Counted from the first letter of the stretch, positions 1 through 8,039 are shown. The stretch: 64,000 nucleotides of DNA from Robiginitalea biformata HTCC2501 (GCF_000024125.1 NC_013222.1:2644501-2708500), one strand, 5' to 3'. A program made the numbers and translations. Notes: a model not told the origin generated them from the letters alone.

Positions 1-2
1 TG

Positions 3-1427
3 AGGGCCCGGAATTTATTTTCCGGGGACCCCGGTGTAATCCGGGAATTCTGGATGATTTCGGATTTTAACGGGCTGGATCCCGGGCTGATCGATACGGC
101 GGGGGTATCCGAGCTGCACGTCCTTCCGTTGCGCCCGGAGGTCCGATACAACCTGTCCATTGATACGGCCTATATCCGGGACCGGAGCGCGGAACTGGTG
201 AACCTCGAGGTGGCGGTATCCGCGGATGACCCGACCCGGAACCAGCCCCTCTCGCTCTACAACGGGGACACCCTGCTGGCAAAAAGCGCCCCTGAGCTAG
301 GTGAAGACGGACGGGGCATGGCCGTTTTCAGCCTGCCTGCCGGGGCCTCCATCCAGGGGGCTGTCAGGGTGCTCGACGAAGGGCTCGCATACGACAACAA
401 CCTCTACTTCAACCTGAATCAACCCCCGAAAATACGGGTATACAGCCTGGGGCCGGGCCCCGGGGATTACCTGCGCCGCATCTTTACGGAAGATGAATTT
501 GATTTTCGATCAAGCGGCATACAGGAGGCGGATTTCGGAAACCTGGAATCCCAGCACCTGGTAATTCTCAACGAAGTGCCGGACATTCCGGCCCCAATGA
601 TCGAACTCCTGGAGGCTTTTATCCGGGATGGGGGCAACCTGCTGATCATCCCTGCCAGCGACCTGGAATTGCCCGATTACAATTCCCTGCTGCGAACCAC
701 AGGCATGGGCATTGCCGGCCGTGTGGACGGGACCAATCGGGTTACCGGAATTTCATTCGGGCACCCGCTATTCCGGGATGTATTTGAAGGGGAAGTCGCC
801 AATTTTGAATACCCTTCCGTCCAATCCTATTTTACATTGTCCGCCCAGGGCAGTGCAGTTCTCGAATTCCAGAACGGGACACCTTTCCTCACAGCCAGCG
901 GGCGCACGTACCTCTTTACAGCCGCCCTGAACCCGCAGAACAGCAATTTCAGGCAATCCCCGCTCATCGTCCCCACTTTTTACGCCATCGGCAGGAACAG
1001 CCTGCCCTTTCCGGACCTGTATTACACCATCGGGCAACCCGCCCAACTGGAACTCGACCAGCGACTGGGGGAAGACCGAATATTTCGGCTTCGGGGACCG
1101 GATTACGAATTTATACCGCGCCAACAGGCTTTTGCCCGCAAAACCCGACTGATCTTTGGGGAAGAACCCGCCCGGGACGGCAATTACACGGTGTACCAGG
1201 ATGACGCCCCGGGGCAGACAGTCAGTTTCAACTACCCCCGGGCGGAAAGTCGGGCAGCACCGCCCCTGCCGGAGTTCCCCGGGTTTGTAACGCGCCATCC
1301 CGATGCTGCGGACCTGATTGGCCGATACCAAAATGACACGCGCATAACGGCTCTTTGGAAATGGTTTGTTATTTTAGCGCTGTTATTCGTCCTGGCAGAA
1401 GCGATTCTCCAAAAAACCCTTCGATGA
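3..1427 (+). CDS. BatA-like aerotolerance membrane protein, 5'-truncated by window edge
   Basis: The reading frame is open from base 3, so the real start lies before the window; 474 residues are visible. The visible part is extracytoplasmic beta-rich sequence followed by a GATase-like segment (…LVILNEVPDIP…, GGNLLIIP) and one C-terminal membrane helix (WFVILALLFVLAEAIL) ending in basic residues. This matches the C-terminal half of Bacteroidota BatA-family (TIGR02226-type) proteins, whose N-terminus carries two membrane helices; that part is not visible here. Role in the family is loosely linked to the Bat/MoxR complex and envelope stress; no bat operon partners are in view. The stop overlaps the next start by 4 bases (ATGA), implying translational coupling with the dihydroorotase homologue. 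Confidence 0.7.
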   Translation, partial: RARNLFSGDPGVIREFWMISDFNGLDPGLIDTAGVSELHVLPLRPEVRYNLSIDTAYIRDRSAELVNLEVAVSADDPTRNQPLSLYNGDTLLAKSAPELGEDGRGMAVFSLPAGASIQGAVRVLDEGLAYDNNLYFNLNQPPKIRVYSLGPGPGDYLRRIFTEDEFDFRSSGIQEADFGNLESQHLVILNEVPDIPAPMIELLEAFIRDGGNLLIIPASDLELPDYNSLLRTTGMGIAGRVDGTNRVTGISFGHPLFRDVFEGEVANFEYPSVQSYFTLSAQGSAVLEFQNGTPFLTASGRTYLFTAALNPQNSNFRQSPLIVPTFYAIGRNSLPFPDLYYTIGQPAQLELDQRLGEDRIFRLRGPDYEFIPRQQAFARKTRLIFGEEPARDGNYTVYQDDAPGQTVSFNYPRAESRAAPPLPEFPGFVTRHPDAADLIGRYQNDTRITALWKWFVILALLFVLAEAILQKTLR

Positions 1428-2677
1428 GCCTACTCATAAAATCGGCTGTCATCCTGGATGCAAGCCAACCCGGGCTGAACCGGAAAAAACGCGACTTGTT
1501 GATCGAGGGCGGTCGCATCAGCCGGATTGCCTCCCGCATCGACCCCCCAAAAAATTGCCGGACGCTGACCTTCCCCAATTTGCACGTTTCCCCCGGCTGG
1601 TTCGACAGCAGCGTAAGTTTTGGGGAACCCGGGTTTGAGGAGCGGGAGACCATCTCCAACGGATTGGCTGTAGCGGCGGCATCCGGGTTTACGGGCGTGG
1701 TCCTGAACCCGAACACCCGCCCCGTGCCGGACACGAGCGGGGATATCGTATTCCTCAAGGACGCCTCCCGCAAGGCTGTGACCGAACTCTATCCCATGGG
1801 TGCCCTGAGTATGGGGTCCCGGGGCGAAGACCTCGCGGAACTCTACGACATGCATGGTGCCGGGGCCGTGGCGTTCAGCGATTACAAAAACGCCGTTTCC
1901 AACCCGAATCTGTTAAAGCTGGCCTTGCTGTATACCCAGGGATTTGACGGCTTGGTCCACTCCTTCCCCCAGGATGAACACCTCGGGCGAAAAGGACAAA
2001 TGCACGAAGGGGAAGTATCTGTGCGGCTCGGCTTGCGGGGAATCCCTTCCCTGGCGGAAGAGCTGCAGATTGTCCGGGACCTGGCCATACTGGAATACAC
2101 GGGGGGCCGCCTGCATATCCCGATGATCTCCACAGCCCGCTCGGCGGCTCTGATCGGTGCTGCCCGGAAAAAAGGCCTGGATGTCACCTGCAGTGTCGCG
2201 ATACACAACCTGGCTTACACAGAAGAGAAGCTCGAAAGTTTTGACAGCGCCTACAAGGTGCTGCCCCCGCTTCGAACCAAAAAGGACCGCAAGGCGCTTC
2301 AAAAGGCCCTGGCGGAGAATATCATCGACTTTGTAACCACCGACCACAACCCGATGGATATCGAAGAAAAGCGGCAGGAATTCGACCGGGCCGCCTACGG
2401 AACGCTTGGGTTGGAATCTGCTTTTGGTATCCTCAACAAATTATTTGGCACGGACCGCGCAGTGGATTTCCTCTGTCGCGGGCGCAGCAGGTTCGGCGCC
2501 CCGGAGGTGCTGATGCGAGAAGGCGAACGCGCCGTTCTCACGCTATTCGATCCGCAGTCCACATATACGTTGGAAAAGGACCACCTCGGGTCTGCTTCAA
2601 AAAATTCGATGTTCCTCGGCGAAGAACTGCAGGGCAAGGCTTATGGGGTCGTCGTCGGATCCAGAACCAACCTGTAA
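1424..2677 (+). CDS. Dihydroorotase-like amidohydrolase lacking metal ligands
   Basis: A 417-residue amidohydrolase-fold protein closest to dihydroorotase (pyrimidine synthesis). The start at 1424 is chosen because its ATG overlaps the upstream TGA and the protein then begins with the family's strand (LLIKSAVILD). The usual zinc motif DxHxHxREPG reads DSSVSFGEPG at residues 61-70, so both histidines are serines; the usual HVST reads MIST, and DHAPH reads DHNPM. The residues for a binuclear metal centre are therefore mostly missing, while the surrounding fold (FEERETI, FSDYKNAV, VTTDHNP) is kept. It may be a non-catalytic partner, as the inactive dihydroorotase-like subunits of some aspartate carbamoyltransferases are, or may have another activity. 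It overlaps the next gene by 1 base. Confidence 0.8.
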   Translation: MSLLIKSAVILDASQPGLNRKKRDLLIEGGRISRIASRIDPPKNCRTLTFPNLHVSPGWFDSSVSFGEPGFEERETISNGLAVAAASGFTGVVLNPNTRPVPDTSGDIVFLKDASRKAVTELYPMGALSMGSRGEDLAELYDMHGAGAVAFSDYKNAVSNPNLLKLALLYTQGFDGLVHSFPQDEHLGRKGQMHEGEVSVRLGLRGIPSLAEELQIVRDLAILEYTGGRLHIPMISTARSAALIGAARKKGLDVTCSVAIHNLAYTEEKLESFDSAYKVLPPLRTKKDRKALQKALAENIIDFVTTDHNPMDIEEKRQEFDRAAYGTLGLESAFGILNKLFGTDRAVDFLCRGRSRFGAPEVLMREGERAVLTLFDPQSTYTLEKDHLGSASKNSMFLGEELQGKAYGVVVGSRTNL

Positions 2678-3033
2678 TGGCCAGGCCTCCCAAACAAGCC
2701 CGTACGATTGCCGTAGTGGCCTACCTGACCCTGGTCGGAGCGCTCATTTCCATCAGTATGAATGCGGAGCCCAAATACCCCTTTGGCCGCTTCCACGCGC
2801 GGCAGGCCTTTGGCCTGCACCTGGCTTTTATCCTCAGCGCCCTGTTAATCAGCCTGGTATTTGAGCTTTTCAACCAAATGAGTTTCTTCGTGTTCTCATC
2901 CGTTTGGTTTGCGTTGTACGCGGGCTATTTTGTTCTGTGGATATACGGTTTTGTGGCTGCATTGCAGGGAAGTCAAAGACTTGTACCTTTGGTCGGCCGG
3001 GCGTTTCAACGCTGGTTTACGTTTATTTCCTGA
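2677..3033 (+). CDS. Small DUF4870/Tic20-like membrane protein
   Basis: 118 residues with three to four predicted membrane helices: roughly 10-28 (AVVAYLTLVGALISISM), 45-65 (FGLHLAFILSALLISLVFEL) and 72-95 (FVFSSVWFALYAGYFVLWIY), with a charged linker containing RFHARQA between the first two. The arrangement resembles the DUF4870/Tic20-like family found widely in bacteria; function unknown. The ATG uses the last A of the previous TAA, so it is almost certainly co-transcribed with the dihydroorotase homologue and the esterase 16 bases downstream. Flavobacterial genomes often keep these genes together, which suggests a shared promoter rather than a shared pathway. Confidence 0.6.
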   Translation: MARPPKQARTIAVVAYLTLVGALISISMNAEPKYPFGRFHARQAFGLHLAFILSALLISLVFELFNQMSFFVFSSVWFALYAGYFVLWIYGFVAALQGSQRLVPLVGRAFQRWFTFIS

Positions 3034-3049
3034 AGCCCAATCCCTTCCT

Positions 3050-3709
3050 ATGCATACACAATCCCTGAGCCTCGAACACCTGATACGCCCTGCCGCCGGT
3101 CAAGGGGGCCACGCGCCGGCCCTTTTTATGCTGCATGGTTACGGCAGTAATGAGGAGGACCTGTTTTCCTTTGCAGGAGAGCTGCCTGCAGACCTCTTTG
3201 TAATTTCCATCCGGGCACCCTATGACCTGGAGCCATTTGGCCATGCGTGGTATTCCATCGATTTTTCCGCGGACAAAGGGAAGTGGAACGATGTGGCGCA
3301 AGCCCGGGAATCCCGGGAAACCGTCCGGAACTTTATCCGGGAAGCTGTCGAGGCCTATGGGTTGGACACCGGGCGGATCAGCCTGTTGGGATTCAGCCAG
3401 GGGACCATTCTGAGTTACGCCCTAGCCCTCTCCTACCCGGAGGCGTTTCGCAATGTCGTCGGACTCAGCGGGTACATAGAGGCGGAAATGCTGGTAGACG
3501 GCTACCGGGAAAAAGATCACAGCCACTTGCAGGTTTACGCCTCGCACGGCCAGTTGGACATGGTAATTCCGCCCGCGTGGGCCCAGATGGTACCCGGCTT
3601 CCTGGACGAGCTTAAAATTTCGAATACCTTTGAGGAATTCCCGGTAGGCCATGGCGTCAGCCCCGATAACTTCCAATCGTTCAACCAGTGGCTCTCCCGG
3701 CGCTATTGA
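3050..3709 (+). CDS. Carboxylesterase/phospholipase-type alpha/beta hydrolase
   Basis: A 219-residue cytosolic alpha/beta hydrolase of the phospholipase/carboxylesterase (YpfH/acyl-protein thioesterase-like) family. Start ATG at 3050 (MHTQSLSLEH) is preferred over the upstream in-frame codons, which overlap the previous gene. Seen: oxyanion strand FMLHGYGSNEEDL, nucleophile elbow LLGFSQGTI with the catalytic serine in GFSQG, a late aspartate in HGQLDMVI and a histidine in FPVGHGVS, which together form the expected Ser-Asp-His triad. Substrate cannot be told from sequence; esters or thioesters of acyl chains are likely. Its last 7 bases overlap the tail of the convergent gene on the other strand. 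Confidence 0.85.
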   Translation: MHTQSLSLEHLIRPAAGQGGHAPALFMLHGYGSNEEDLFSFAGELPADLFVISIRAPYDLEPFGHAWYSIDFSADKGKWNDVAQARESRETVRNFIREAVEAYGLDTGRISLLGFSQGTILSYALALSYPEAFRNVVGLSGYIEAEMLVDGYREKDHSHLQVYASHGQLDMVIPPAWAQMVPGFLDELKISNTFEEFPVGHGVSPDNFQSFNQWLSRRY

Positions 3710-4200
3710 TGGCTGCGGGCGTAAAGCAGGTGGTCCAGGACCGTAAAATCAATGCCCAGGTCGTCTTTTAGCTCGTACTCGATCAGTAATTCCCCCCAAT
3801 ATTTCCCGTCGGAGAAATCCGCGAGGATCCACCGGTGGTTCAGGACTTTGATCTTGTTGATTTTGAAGTCGTTTTCCATGCCTTCATAAGGCACCAACGG
3901 GTTGTCGCCCCGGGGTTCGTTGGTTTCCAGAAGCCTATCGGCAATATATCGGGAGGGGTTCTCCAGTTGCAGATGGTCGTAGTACACCAGGGCATCGTCG
4001 TTGTTTTCGAGGCTGAAATACTGCATATCGAGTACCTCCAGGCGGGAGGTTTCCAGGGAATCCTCCAGGGCTTCTACCTGCCCCCGCAATGCCTGGATTT
4101 CAGATGAAGCCTCGGCTACCTTCCGGTTTCCCGAAAAGGCCAGGTACAGGGCAATCAATGCGGCAAATAGAAACAGGTAGCGATAGATATTCTTTTGCAT
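3703..4200 (-). CDS. Membrane-anchored coiled-coil protein of unknown function
   Basis: 165 residues: an N-terminal membrane anchor (YLFLFAALIALYLAF, about 7-21), a short coiled coil (about 28-55, SSEIQALRGQVEALEDSLE) and a C-terminal globular part with several conserved-looking tryptophan/tyrosine motifs (NHRWILADFSDGKYWGEL). The topology suggests a periplasmic domain. I do not recognise the family; no catalytic motif is evident. It starts 3 bases after the stop of the metallo-hydrolase gene, so both sit in one transcript. Its stop codon overlaps the convergent esterase gene. Confidence 0.6.
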   Translation of the reverse strand: MQKNIYRYLFLFAALIALYLAFSGNRKVAEASSEIQALRGQVEALEDSLETSRLEVLDMQYFSLENNDDALVYYDHLQLENPSRYIADRLLETNEPRGDNPLVPYEGMENDFKINKIKVLNHRWILADFSDGKYWGELLIEYELKDDLGIDFTVLDHLLYARSHQ

Positions 4201-4203
4201 GGT

Positions 4204-4971
4204 TCAAAGAGTTAGCGTTAGGTTGTCATGGGCCAGGTGAACGCGGTCCGGCAAGCGGGATTCCACCTCGGCGTGGAAGCCCATCCGGTGGCTGATATGG
4301 GTCAGGTATGCCCGTTCGGGGCCAACGCTTTCAATAAAGCCCAGGGCTTCTTCCAGGTTGAAGTGCGAGTGGTGCGGTTCAAGGCGCAGCGCGTTAACCG
4401 CCAGAACCCGCACACCCTGCAACCGGGCAGCTTCCTCCGGTTCAATGGATTTGACGTCCGTCAGGTAGGCGAAATCCCCAAACCGAAACCCAAATACCTG
4501 CAACCGGTTGTGCCAGGCCTCCACGGGCGTCACCCAGTGGCTGCCCAGGCGGAATGCCCGTCCTTTTTCGATGGTATTTACGGCTACTGAAGGGGCCCCG
4601 GGATATCGGTTCTCATCCGTGAAAATATAGTCAAAACGACGCTGCAGGGACGCGATGACCCGCGGGTGGGCGTAGATGGGGATGTCTCCCTGCCGGAAGA
4701 AAAAAGGACGGATATCGTCCATTCCCGCCGTGTGGTCCGCGTGTTCGTGTGTAAAGAGGATGCTGTCGAGCCGGGTTACCTGGTTGGCGAGCATCTGCTG
4801 GCGGAAATCCGGGCCGCAATCCACCACGCAATTATACCCGTCGTCATAGGTGATCATTACCGAAACCCGGAGCCTCTTATCGCGCGGGTTCTCGCTGAGG
4901 CAAACCGGATCGTCGCTCCCGATTACGGGGATGCCCTGGGAGGTTCCGGTGCCTAAAAAGGTAATCTTCAA
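4204..4971 (-). CDS. PhnP-like metallo-beta-lactamase-fold hydrolase (TTG start proposed)
   Basis: About 255 residues. Metal-binding motif HEHADH (in LFTHEHADHTAGMDD), followed by further histidine positions (PHHSHFN, LTHISHRMG) and an aspartate in YLTDV, places it with PhnP/RNase-Z-like phosphodiesterases. The N-terminus KITFLGTGTSQGIPVIG is the standard first strand of this family, so translation most likely begins at the TTG at 4971 just before it; no ATG lies nearby, and the upstream open frame runs antisense into the neighbouring gene. A TAnnTTTG element (4990-4997, minus strand) lies about 19 bases upstream, giving a very short leader. Flavobacterial members are annotated only as MBL-fold hydrolases; substrate unknown, a cyclic phosphodiester is plausible. 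Confidence 0.8.
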   Translation of the reverse strand: MKITFLGTGTSQGIPVIGSDDPVCLSENPRDKRLRVSVMITYDDGYNCVVDCGPDFRQQMLANQVTRLDSILFTHEHADHTAGMDDIRPFFFRQGDIPIYAHPRVIASLQRRFDYIFTDENRYPGAPSVAVNTIEKGRAFRLGSHWVTPVEAWHNRLQVFGFRFGDFAYLTDVKSIEPEEAARLQGVRVLAVNALRLEPHHSHFNLEEALGFIESVGPERAYLTHISHRMGFHAEVESRLPDRVHLAHDNLTLTL

Positions 4972-4989
4972 CCGCGCGTTTATTTGCTT

Positions 4990-4997
4990 CAAATTTA
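4990..4997 (-). promoter_or_regulatory. Candidate -7 promoter element (TAAATTTG) for the PhnP-like hydrolase
   Basis: Minus-strand TAAATTTG matches the Bacteroidota housekeeping sigma consensus TAnnTTTG. It sits 18 bases before the proposed TTG start. No TTG -33 element is found at standard spacing, so support is moderate. Confidence 0.4.
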
Positions 4998-5012
4998 TAA
5001 CATATTTATTAC

Positions 5013-5039
5013 TTGGAATGCGGCATCTTTTTATCTTTG
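5013..5039 (+). promoter_or_regulatory. Bacteroidota-type promoter for the 491-residue conserved protein
   Basis: TTG at 5013-5015 and TATCTTTG at 5032-5039, 16 bases apart, match the TTG / TAnnTTTG pattern of the Bacteroidota primary sigma factor. The start codon follows 19 bases later at 5059, giving a leader of roughly a dozen bases. It is divergent from the minus-strand element at 4990-4997. Confidence 0.55.
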
Positions 5040-5058
5040 TTTGTTGAAAGCGACCCCT

Positions 5059-6534
5059 ATGGCCACTGTTCAGAAGAATGAATTCGCATTTGAGAATATC
5101 CCCTCCATCAAAGCCAAGACGCTTCGGATCAATCTCAACCCGGACATCTACGGAACATTCGCAGAAATAGGGGCCGGCCAGGAAACGGCCCGTCATTTTT
5201 TCAGGGCGGGCGGGGCTTCCGGGACAATCGCCAAGGCGATGAGCGCATACGACAAAGCCTTCAGCGATGCGATCTACGGCCTGGAGGAAGACGGGAGGTA
5301 TGTCACCCAGAGCCGCCTCAAAAAGATGTTGTCCCACGAGATGAAGCTCATGGAAGAGCGCATCAGCCGGGACCGGCACCCGGACCGCCTCTTCTTTGCC
5401 TACGCCAATACGGTGGCCACCATTGATTTCTCCAAGCGTTATAAAGGTCACGGCTGGGTGGGTATCCGTTTCCAGTTAGATCCCAAGCAGAAGGAATTCG
5501 ACGAAATTGTCCTGCATATCCGATTCAAGCAGAACGAGGCCCGGTTGCAGCAGGAAACCCTGGGCATTGTAGGGGTTAACCTGATCTACGGGGCCTTCTA
5601 CAAGCACCACAAGCCGCGCAAACTCCTGAAATACCTCTACGACCACATCGACAAGGACACCCTGGAAATCGACATGGTGAATTTCAGCGGCCCGAATTTT
5701 GACCATGTGGACAACCGGCTGATGAGCCTGCAGCTTATCAAAAACGACATGACGGACGCCGTCATGTTCGGGGCAGACGGCAACAACCTCCTCCCGGCGG
5801 CCGTCCTCTACAAAAAGAACATCCTGGCACTCAGGGGCAGTTTCCGGCCTGTGACCAAAGTCAATATGGATATGTTCCAGAAATCTTACGACATATTCAT
5901 CCGGGAACAGACTGTGGAGGAGGAAAACACCATTGTCATCTTTGAGATCACGCTTACGAACCTGCGGTCATCCGGAGAGATAGACGAGCAGGATTTTATG
6001 GACCGGGCCGAGTTGCTGTGTTCCCTCGGACACATGGTGATGATTTCGAAATTCTCCGAGTATTACAAGCTGGTGGAGTACTTCAACAACTACACGAAGA
6101 ATCGGATAGGATTGACCATGGGGGTCAACAACCTGATCGATATTTTCGACGAAAAATATTACCGCCACCTGAGCGGGGGCATCCTCGAGGCCTTCGGGAA
6201 ACTCTTCTTCAAAGACCTGAAGGTATACCTCTATCCGATGAAGAACCCGGAGACGGGGCAGATCATGACCAGCAACAACATTAAGGTGCACCCGCGGATG
6301 AAGGAACTGTACAAGTTCTTCAAATACAACGGGAAGGTCATGGACATTATCGACTACGACCCGGACATCCTGCATATATTCTCAAGGGACGTGCTGAAGA
6401 GAATCACTTCGGGCGAAGAGGGCTGGGAGGAGATGCTTCCCGGGGGAATTGCGGAAATGATCAAAGAGAAACAGCTCTTTTTAGCGCAAAAAGCCCAGGC
6501 AGATAAAACCCCGGCCGAAAAAGCAGACAAATAA
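5059..6534 (+). CDS. Conserved flavobacterial protein of unknown function (491 aa)
   Basis: 491 residues, no signal peptide, no membrane helix. The ATG at 5059 is chosen because it follows a good promoter by 19 bases; upstream in-frame codons lie in or before the promoter. Sequence is rich in conserved-looking blocks such as YGTFAEIGAGQETARHFFRA, YDKAFSDAIYG, GVNLIYGAFYKH and FGADGNNLLPAAVLYKKN. The GAGQETARHFFRAGG block has the look of a nucleotide- or cofactor-binding loop, but I know no assigned family motif in it. Some public annotations of this family use names I consider unsupported (transport receptor, adenylyltransferase); nothing here shows a barrel or an HxGH motif. Probably a cytosolic enzyme of unknown reaction. 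Confidence 0.75.
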   Translation: MATVQKNEFAFENIPSIKAKTLRINLNPDIYGTFAEIGAGQETARHFFRAGGASGTIAKAMSAYDKAFSDAIYGLEEDGRYVTQSRLKKMLSHEMKLMEERISRDRHPDRLFFAYANTVATIDFSKRYKGHGWVGIRFQLDPKQKEFDEIVLHIRFKQNEARLQQETLGIVGVNLIYGAFYKHHKPRKLLKYLYDHIDKDTLEIDMVNFSGPNFDHVDNRLMSLQLIKNDMTDAVMFGADGNNLLPAAVLYKKNILALRGSFRPVTKVNMDMFQKSYDIFIREQTVEEENTIVIFEITLTNLRSSGEIDEQDFMDRAELLCSLGHMVMISKFSEYYKLVEYFNNYTKNRIGLTMGVNNLIDIFDEKYYRHLSGGILEAFGKLFFKDLKVYLYPMKNPETGQIMTSNNIKVHPRMKELYKFFKYNGKVMDIIDYDPDILHIFSRDVLKRITSGEEGWEEMLPGGIAEMIKEKQLFLAQKAQADKTPAEKADK

Positions 6535-6538
6535 ATAA

Positions 6539-6555
6539 GCCGGGGAGTCCCCGGC
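6539..6555 (+). terminator. Short GC hairpin after the conserved 491-aa gene
   Basis: GCCGGGG / CCCCGGC with a 3-base loop, 4 bases after the stop codon. No run of T follows on the plus strand, so it may act as a transcript-end stabiliser or weak bidirectional terminator between convergent genes. Confidence 0.35.
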
Positions 6556-6586
6556 CTGATCCTTTCAGCGTATTCCGTTTTTATCC

Positions 6587-7039
6587 CTATTCGAGAATCT
6601 GGGCTGCGTGATCCTTGGTCTTCACCTTGTCGATGACGCGCTCCACAAGGCCGTCCTCCCCGATAATAAACGTTTTTCGGTGGATGCCCTCATATTCGCG
6701 GCCCATAAACTTCTTAGGCCCCCAGACTCCGAATGCGTCGATCACGGTCCGGTCCTCATCGGCAATCAACGGGAATGGAAAGCTGTACTTATCGCGGAAT
6801 TTGGCCTGTTTCTTCGGGGCATCCGCGCTCACCCCCACCAGGGCATAGCCGGCGTCCTTGAGTTCGGCGTAGTGGTCGCGCAGGTTGCAGGCCTCGGCGG
6901 TACATCCCGGGGTATCTGCTTTCGGGTAAAAGAATACTACCCATTTCTGCCCTTTGAAGTCGGAAGTTGAAATCGGGTTTCCGTCTTGATCGGGAGCTGT
7001 AAATTCCGGTACTTTATCCCCGGCTTGCAAGGTTTTCAT
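6587..7039 (-). CDS. bcp: Thioredoxin-dependent peroxiredoxin Bcp
   Basis: 150 residues, the usual length for bacterioferritin comigratory protein. It reduces hydrogen peroxide and organic hydroperoxides in the cytosol using thioredoxin. The peroxidatic cysteine C46 lies in TPGCTAEAC, with the second cysteine C51 five residues on, the arrangement of the atypical two-cysteine Bcp class (E. coli C45/C50). The AhpC/TSA strand WVVFFYPKADTPGCT and the downstream FGVWGPKKFMG block are typical. It is convergent with the gene to its left and divergent from nth. The ATG at 7039 is the only sensible start. Confidence 0.95.
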   Translation of the reverse strand: MKTLQAGDKVPEFTAPDQDGNPISTSDFKGQKWVVFFYPKADTPGCTAEACNLRDHYAELKDAGYALVGVSADAPKKQAKFRDKYSFPFPLIADEDRTVIDAFGVWGPKKFMGREYEGIHRKTFIIGEDGLVERVIDKVKTKDHAAQILE

Positions 7040-7085
7040 GTGCTATCTTGTGTGTTTATTGATTTTTATGTAAAGTTAAACATAA

Positions 7086-7751
7086 ATGACCAGAAAAGAA
7101 AAAGCTGCTTATATTATCGACGTGCTCGAATCCATTTACCCGGAAGTGCCTGTCCCGCTCGATCACCAGGACCCCTACACGCTGCTGGTAGCCGTCCTGT
7201 TATCCGCCCAGAGCACGGATGTGCGTGTCAACCAAACCACTCCCCTGCTCTTTGCCCGTGCCTCCACCCCGGAGGACATGGCCAAGGTGCCGGTGGAAGA
7301 AATCCGGGATATTATCCGTCCCGTAGGACTTTCCCCAACCAAGGCAAAGGCGATCAGGCGGTTGTCGGAAATACTGGTTGAAGAACACGGCGGCCGGGTC
7401 CCCAGGGACCTGGAGGCTCTCGAACGGCTGCCTGGGGTGGGGCATAAAACAGCCAGTGTCGTGGTTTCCCAGGCCTTTGGCATCCCGGCTTTCCCCGTGG
7501 ATACACATATCCACAGGCTCATGTACCGCTGGGGGCTATCAACGGGAAAAAACGTGGTGCAGACCGAGAAGGATGCCAAACGCCTCTTCCCGGAGGAACT
7601 CTGGAATAAATTGCACCTGCAAATTATCTGGTATGGCCGGGAATATTGCCCGGCCCGTGGCTGGGATCTGGAAAAGGACGTGATCACCCGGAAAATCGGA
7701 AGGAAATCGGTGTTAAAAGATTACGAAAAGAAAAAAGGGGGGCGTAAGTAA
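7086..7751 (+). CDS. nth: Endonuclease III lacking the iron-sulphur cluster
   Basis: 221-residue base-excision repair glycosylase/AP lyase. The helix-hairpin-helix LPGVGHKTASVV carries the catalytic lysine K121 and the following FPVDTHIHRL carries the aspartate D139, so both catalytic residues are present. E. coli Nth ends in a CX6CX2CX5C cluster loop; here the corresponding tail (GREYCPARGWDLEKD…) has a single cysteine and then a lysine-rich end, so no [4Fe-4S] cluster can be bound. The protein is otherwise full length. Cluster-less forms are known among HhH glycosylases. It diverges from bcp with 46 bases between starts. Confidence 0.92.
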   Translation: MTRKEKAAYIIDVLESIYPEVPVPLDHQDPYTLLVAVLLSAQSTDVRVNQTTPLLFARASTPEDMAKVPVEEIRDIIRPVGLSPTKAKAIRRLSEILVEEHGGRVPRDLEALERLPGVGHKTASVVVSQAFGIPAFPVDTHIHRLMYRWGLSTGKNVVQTEKDAKRLFPEELWNKLHLQIIWYGREYCPARGWDLEKDVITRKIGRKSVLKDYEKKKGGRK

Positions 7752-7788
7752 TTCGTGGCCCGCAAAGGCAACTTGCGGCAGGCGGTAT

Positions 7789-7816
7789 AAAAAAAGGCCC
7801 GCCGAGGCGGGCCTTT
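7789..7816 (-). terminator. Intrinsic terminator of the downstream sigma/microprotein module
   Basis: Stem AAAGGCCCGCC / GGCGGGCCTTT (7793-7803 with 7806-7816). On the minus strand it is followed by a run of seven T (7795-7789), a strong intrinsic terminator. It lies 7 bases after the stop of the 47-residue gene and is shared with convergent nth. Confidence 0.85.
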
Positions 7817-7822
7817 GAGATT

Positions 7823-7966
7823 TTAGTTGAGGTTCGATTCAAACTGGAACCCCTGGTAACCCAGTACATGCAGGGATCGGGAGTACTGCATCAGGAAGGA
7901 AATTGTCTCCTGCTTTACCCGAACCAGTTTACATGCATCTGTCTGACTTGCGTAAATTTTTTCCAT
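7823..7966 (-). CDS. 47-residue microprotein paired with sigma factor (copy 1)
   Basis: A small open frame of 47 residues found by reading the space between the sigma gene and its terminator. It starts 73 bases after the sigma-factor stop and ends 7 bases before a strong terminator. It is supported mainly by a second copy at 8905-9045 in the same position relative to a paralogous sigma gene: over the last 36 residues 19 are identical, with the shared pattern CKLV…ET…FL..YS.SL.V…FE.NLN. No signal peptide or membrane helix; charge is mixed. I recognise no family. Position suggests a link with the sigma factor (regulatory partner or co-regulated peptide), which is inference. Confidence 0.75.
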   Translation of the reverse strand: MEKIYASQTDACKLVRVKQETISFLMQYSRSLHVLGYQGFQFESNLN

Positions 7967-8039
7967 ATGCTTAGAGTTCGTTACAAGAATATAACGCAAG
8001 CGAAATGGAAATATTGCTCGGCAGGGAATTGCCCGGAAA

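Noticed and set aside
768..1331. Minus-strand 187-codon frame antisense to the BatA-like gene
   Set aside because: No family features, no start site, and the sense strand has a clear membrane helix and operon overlap.
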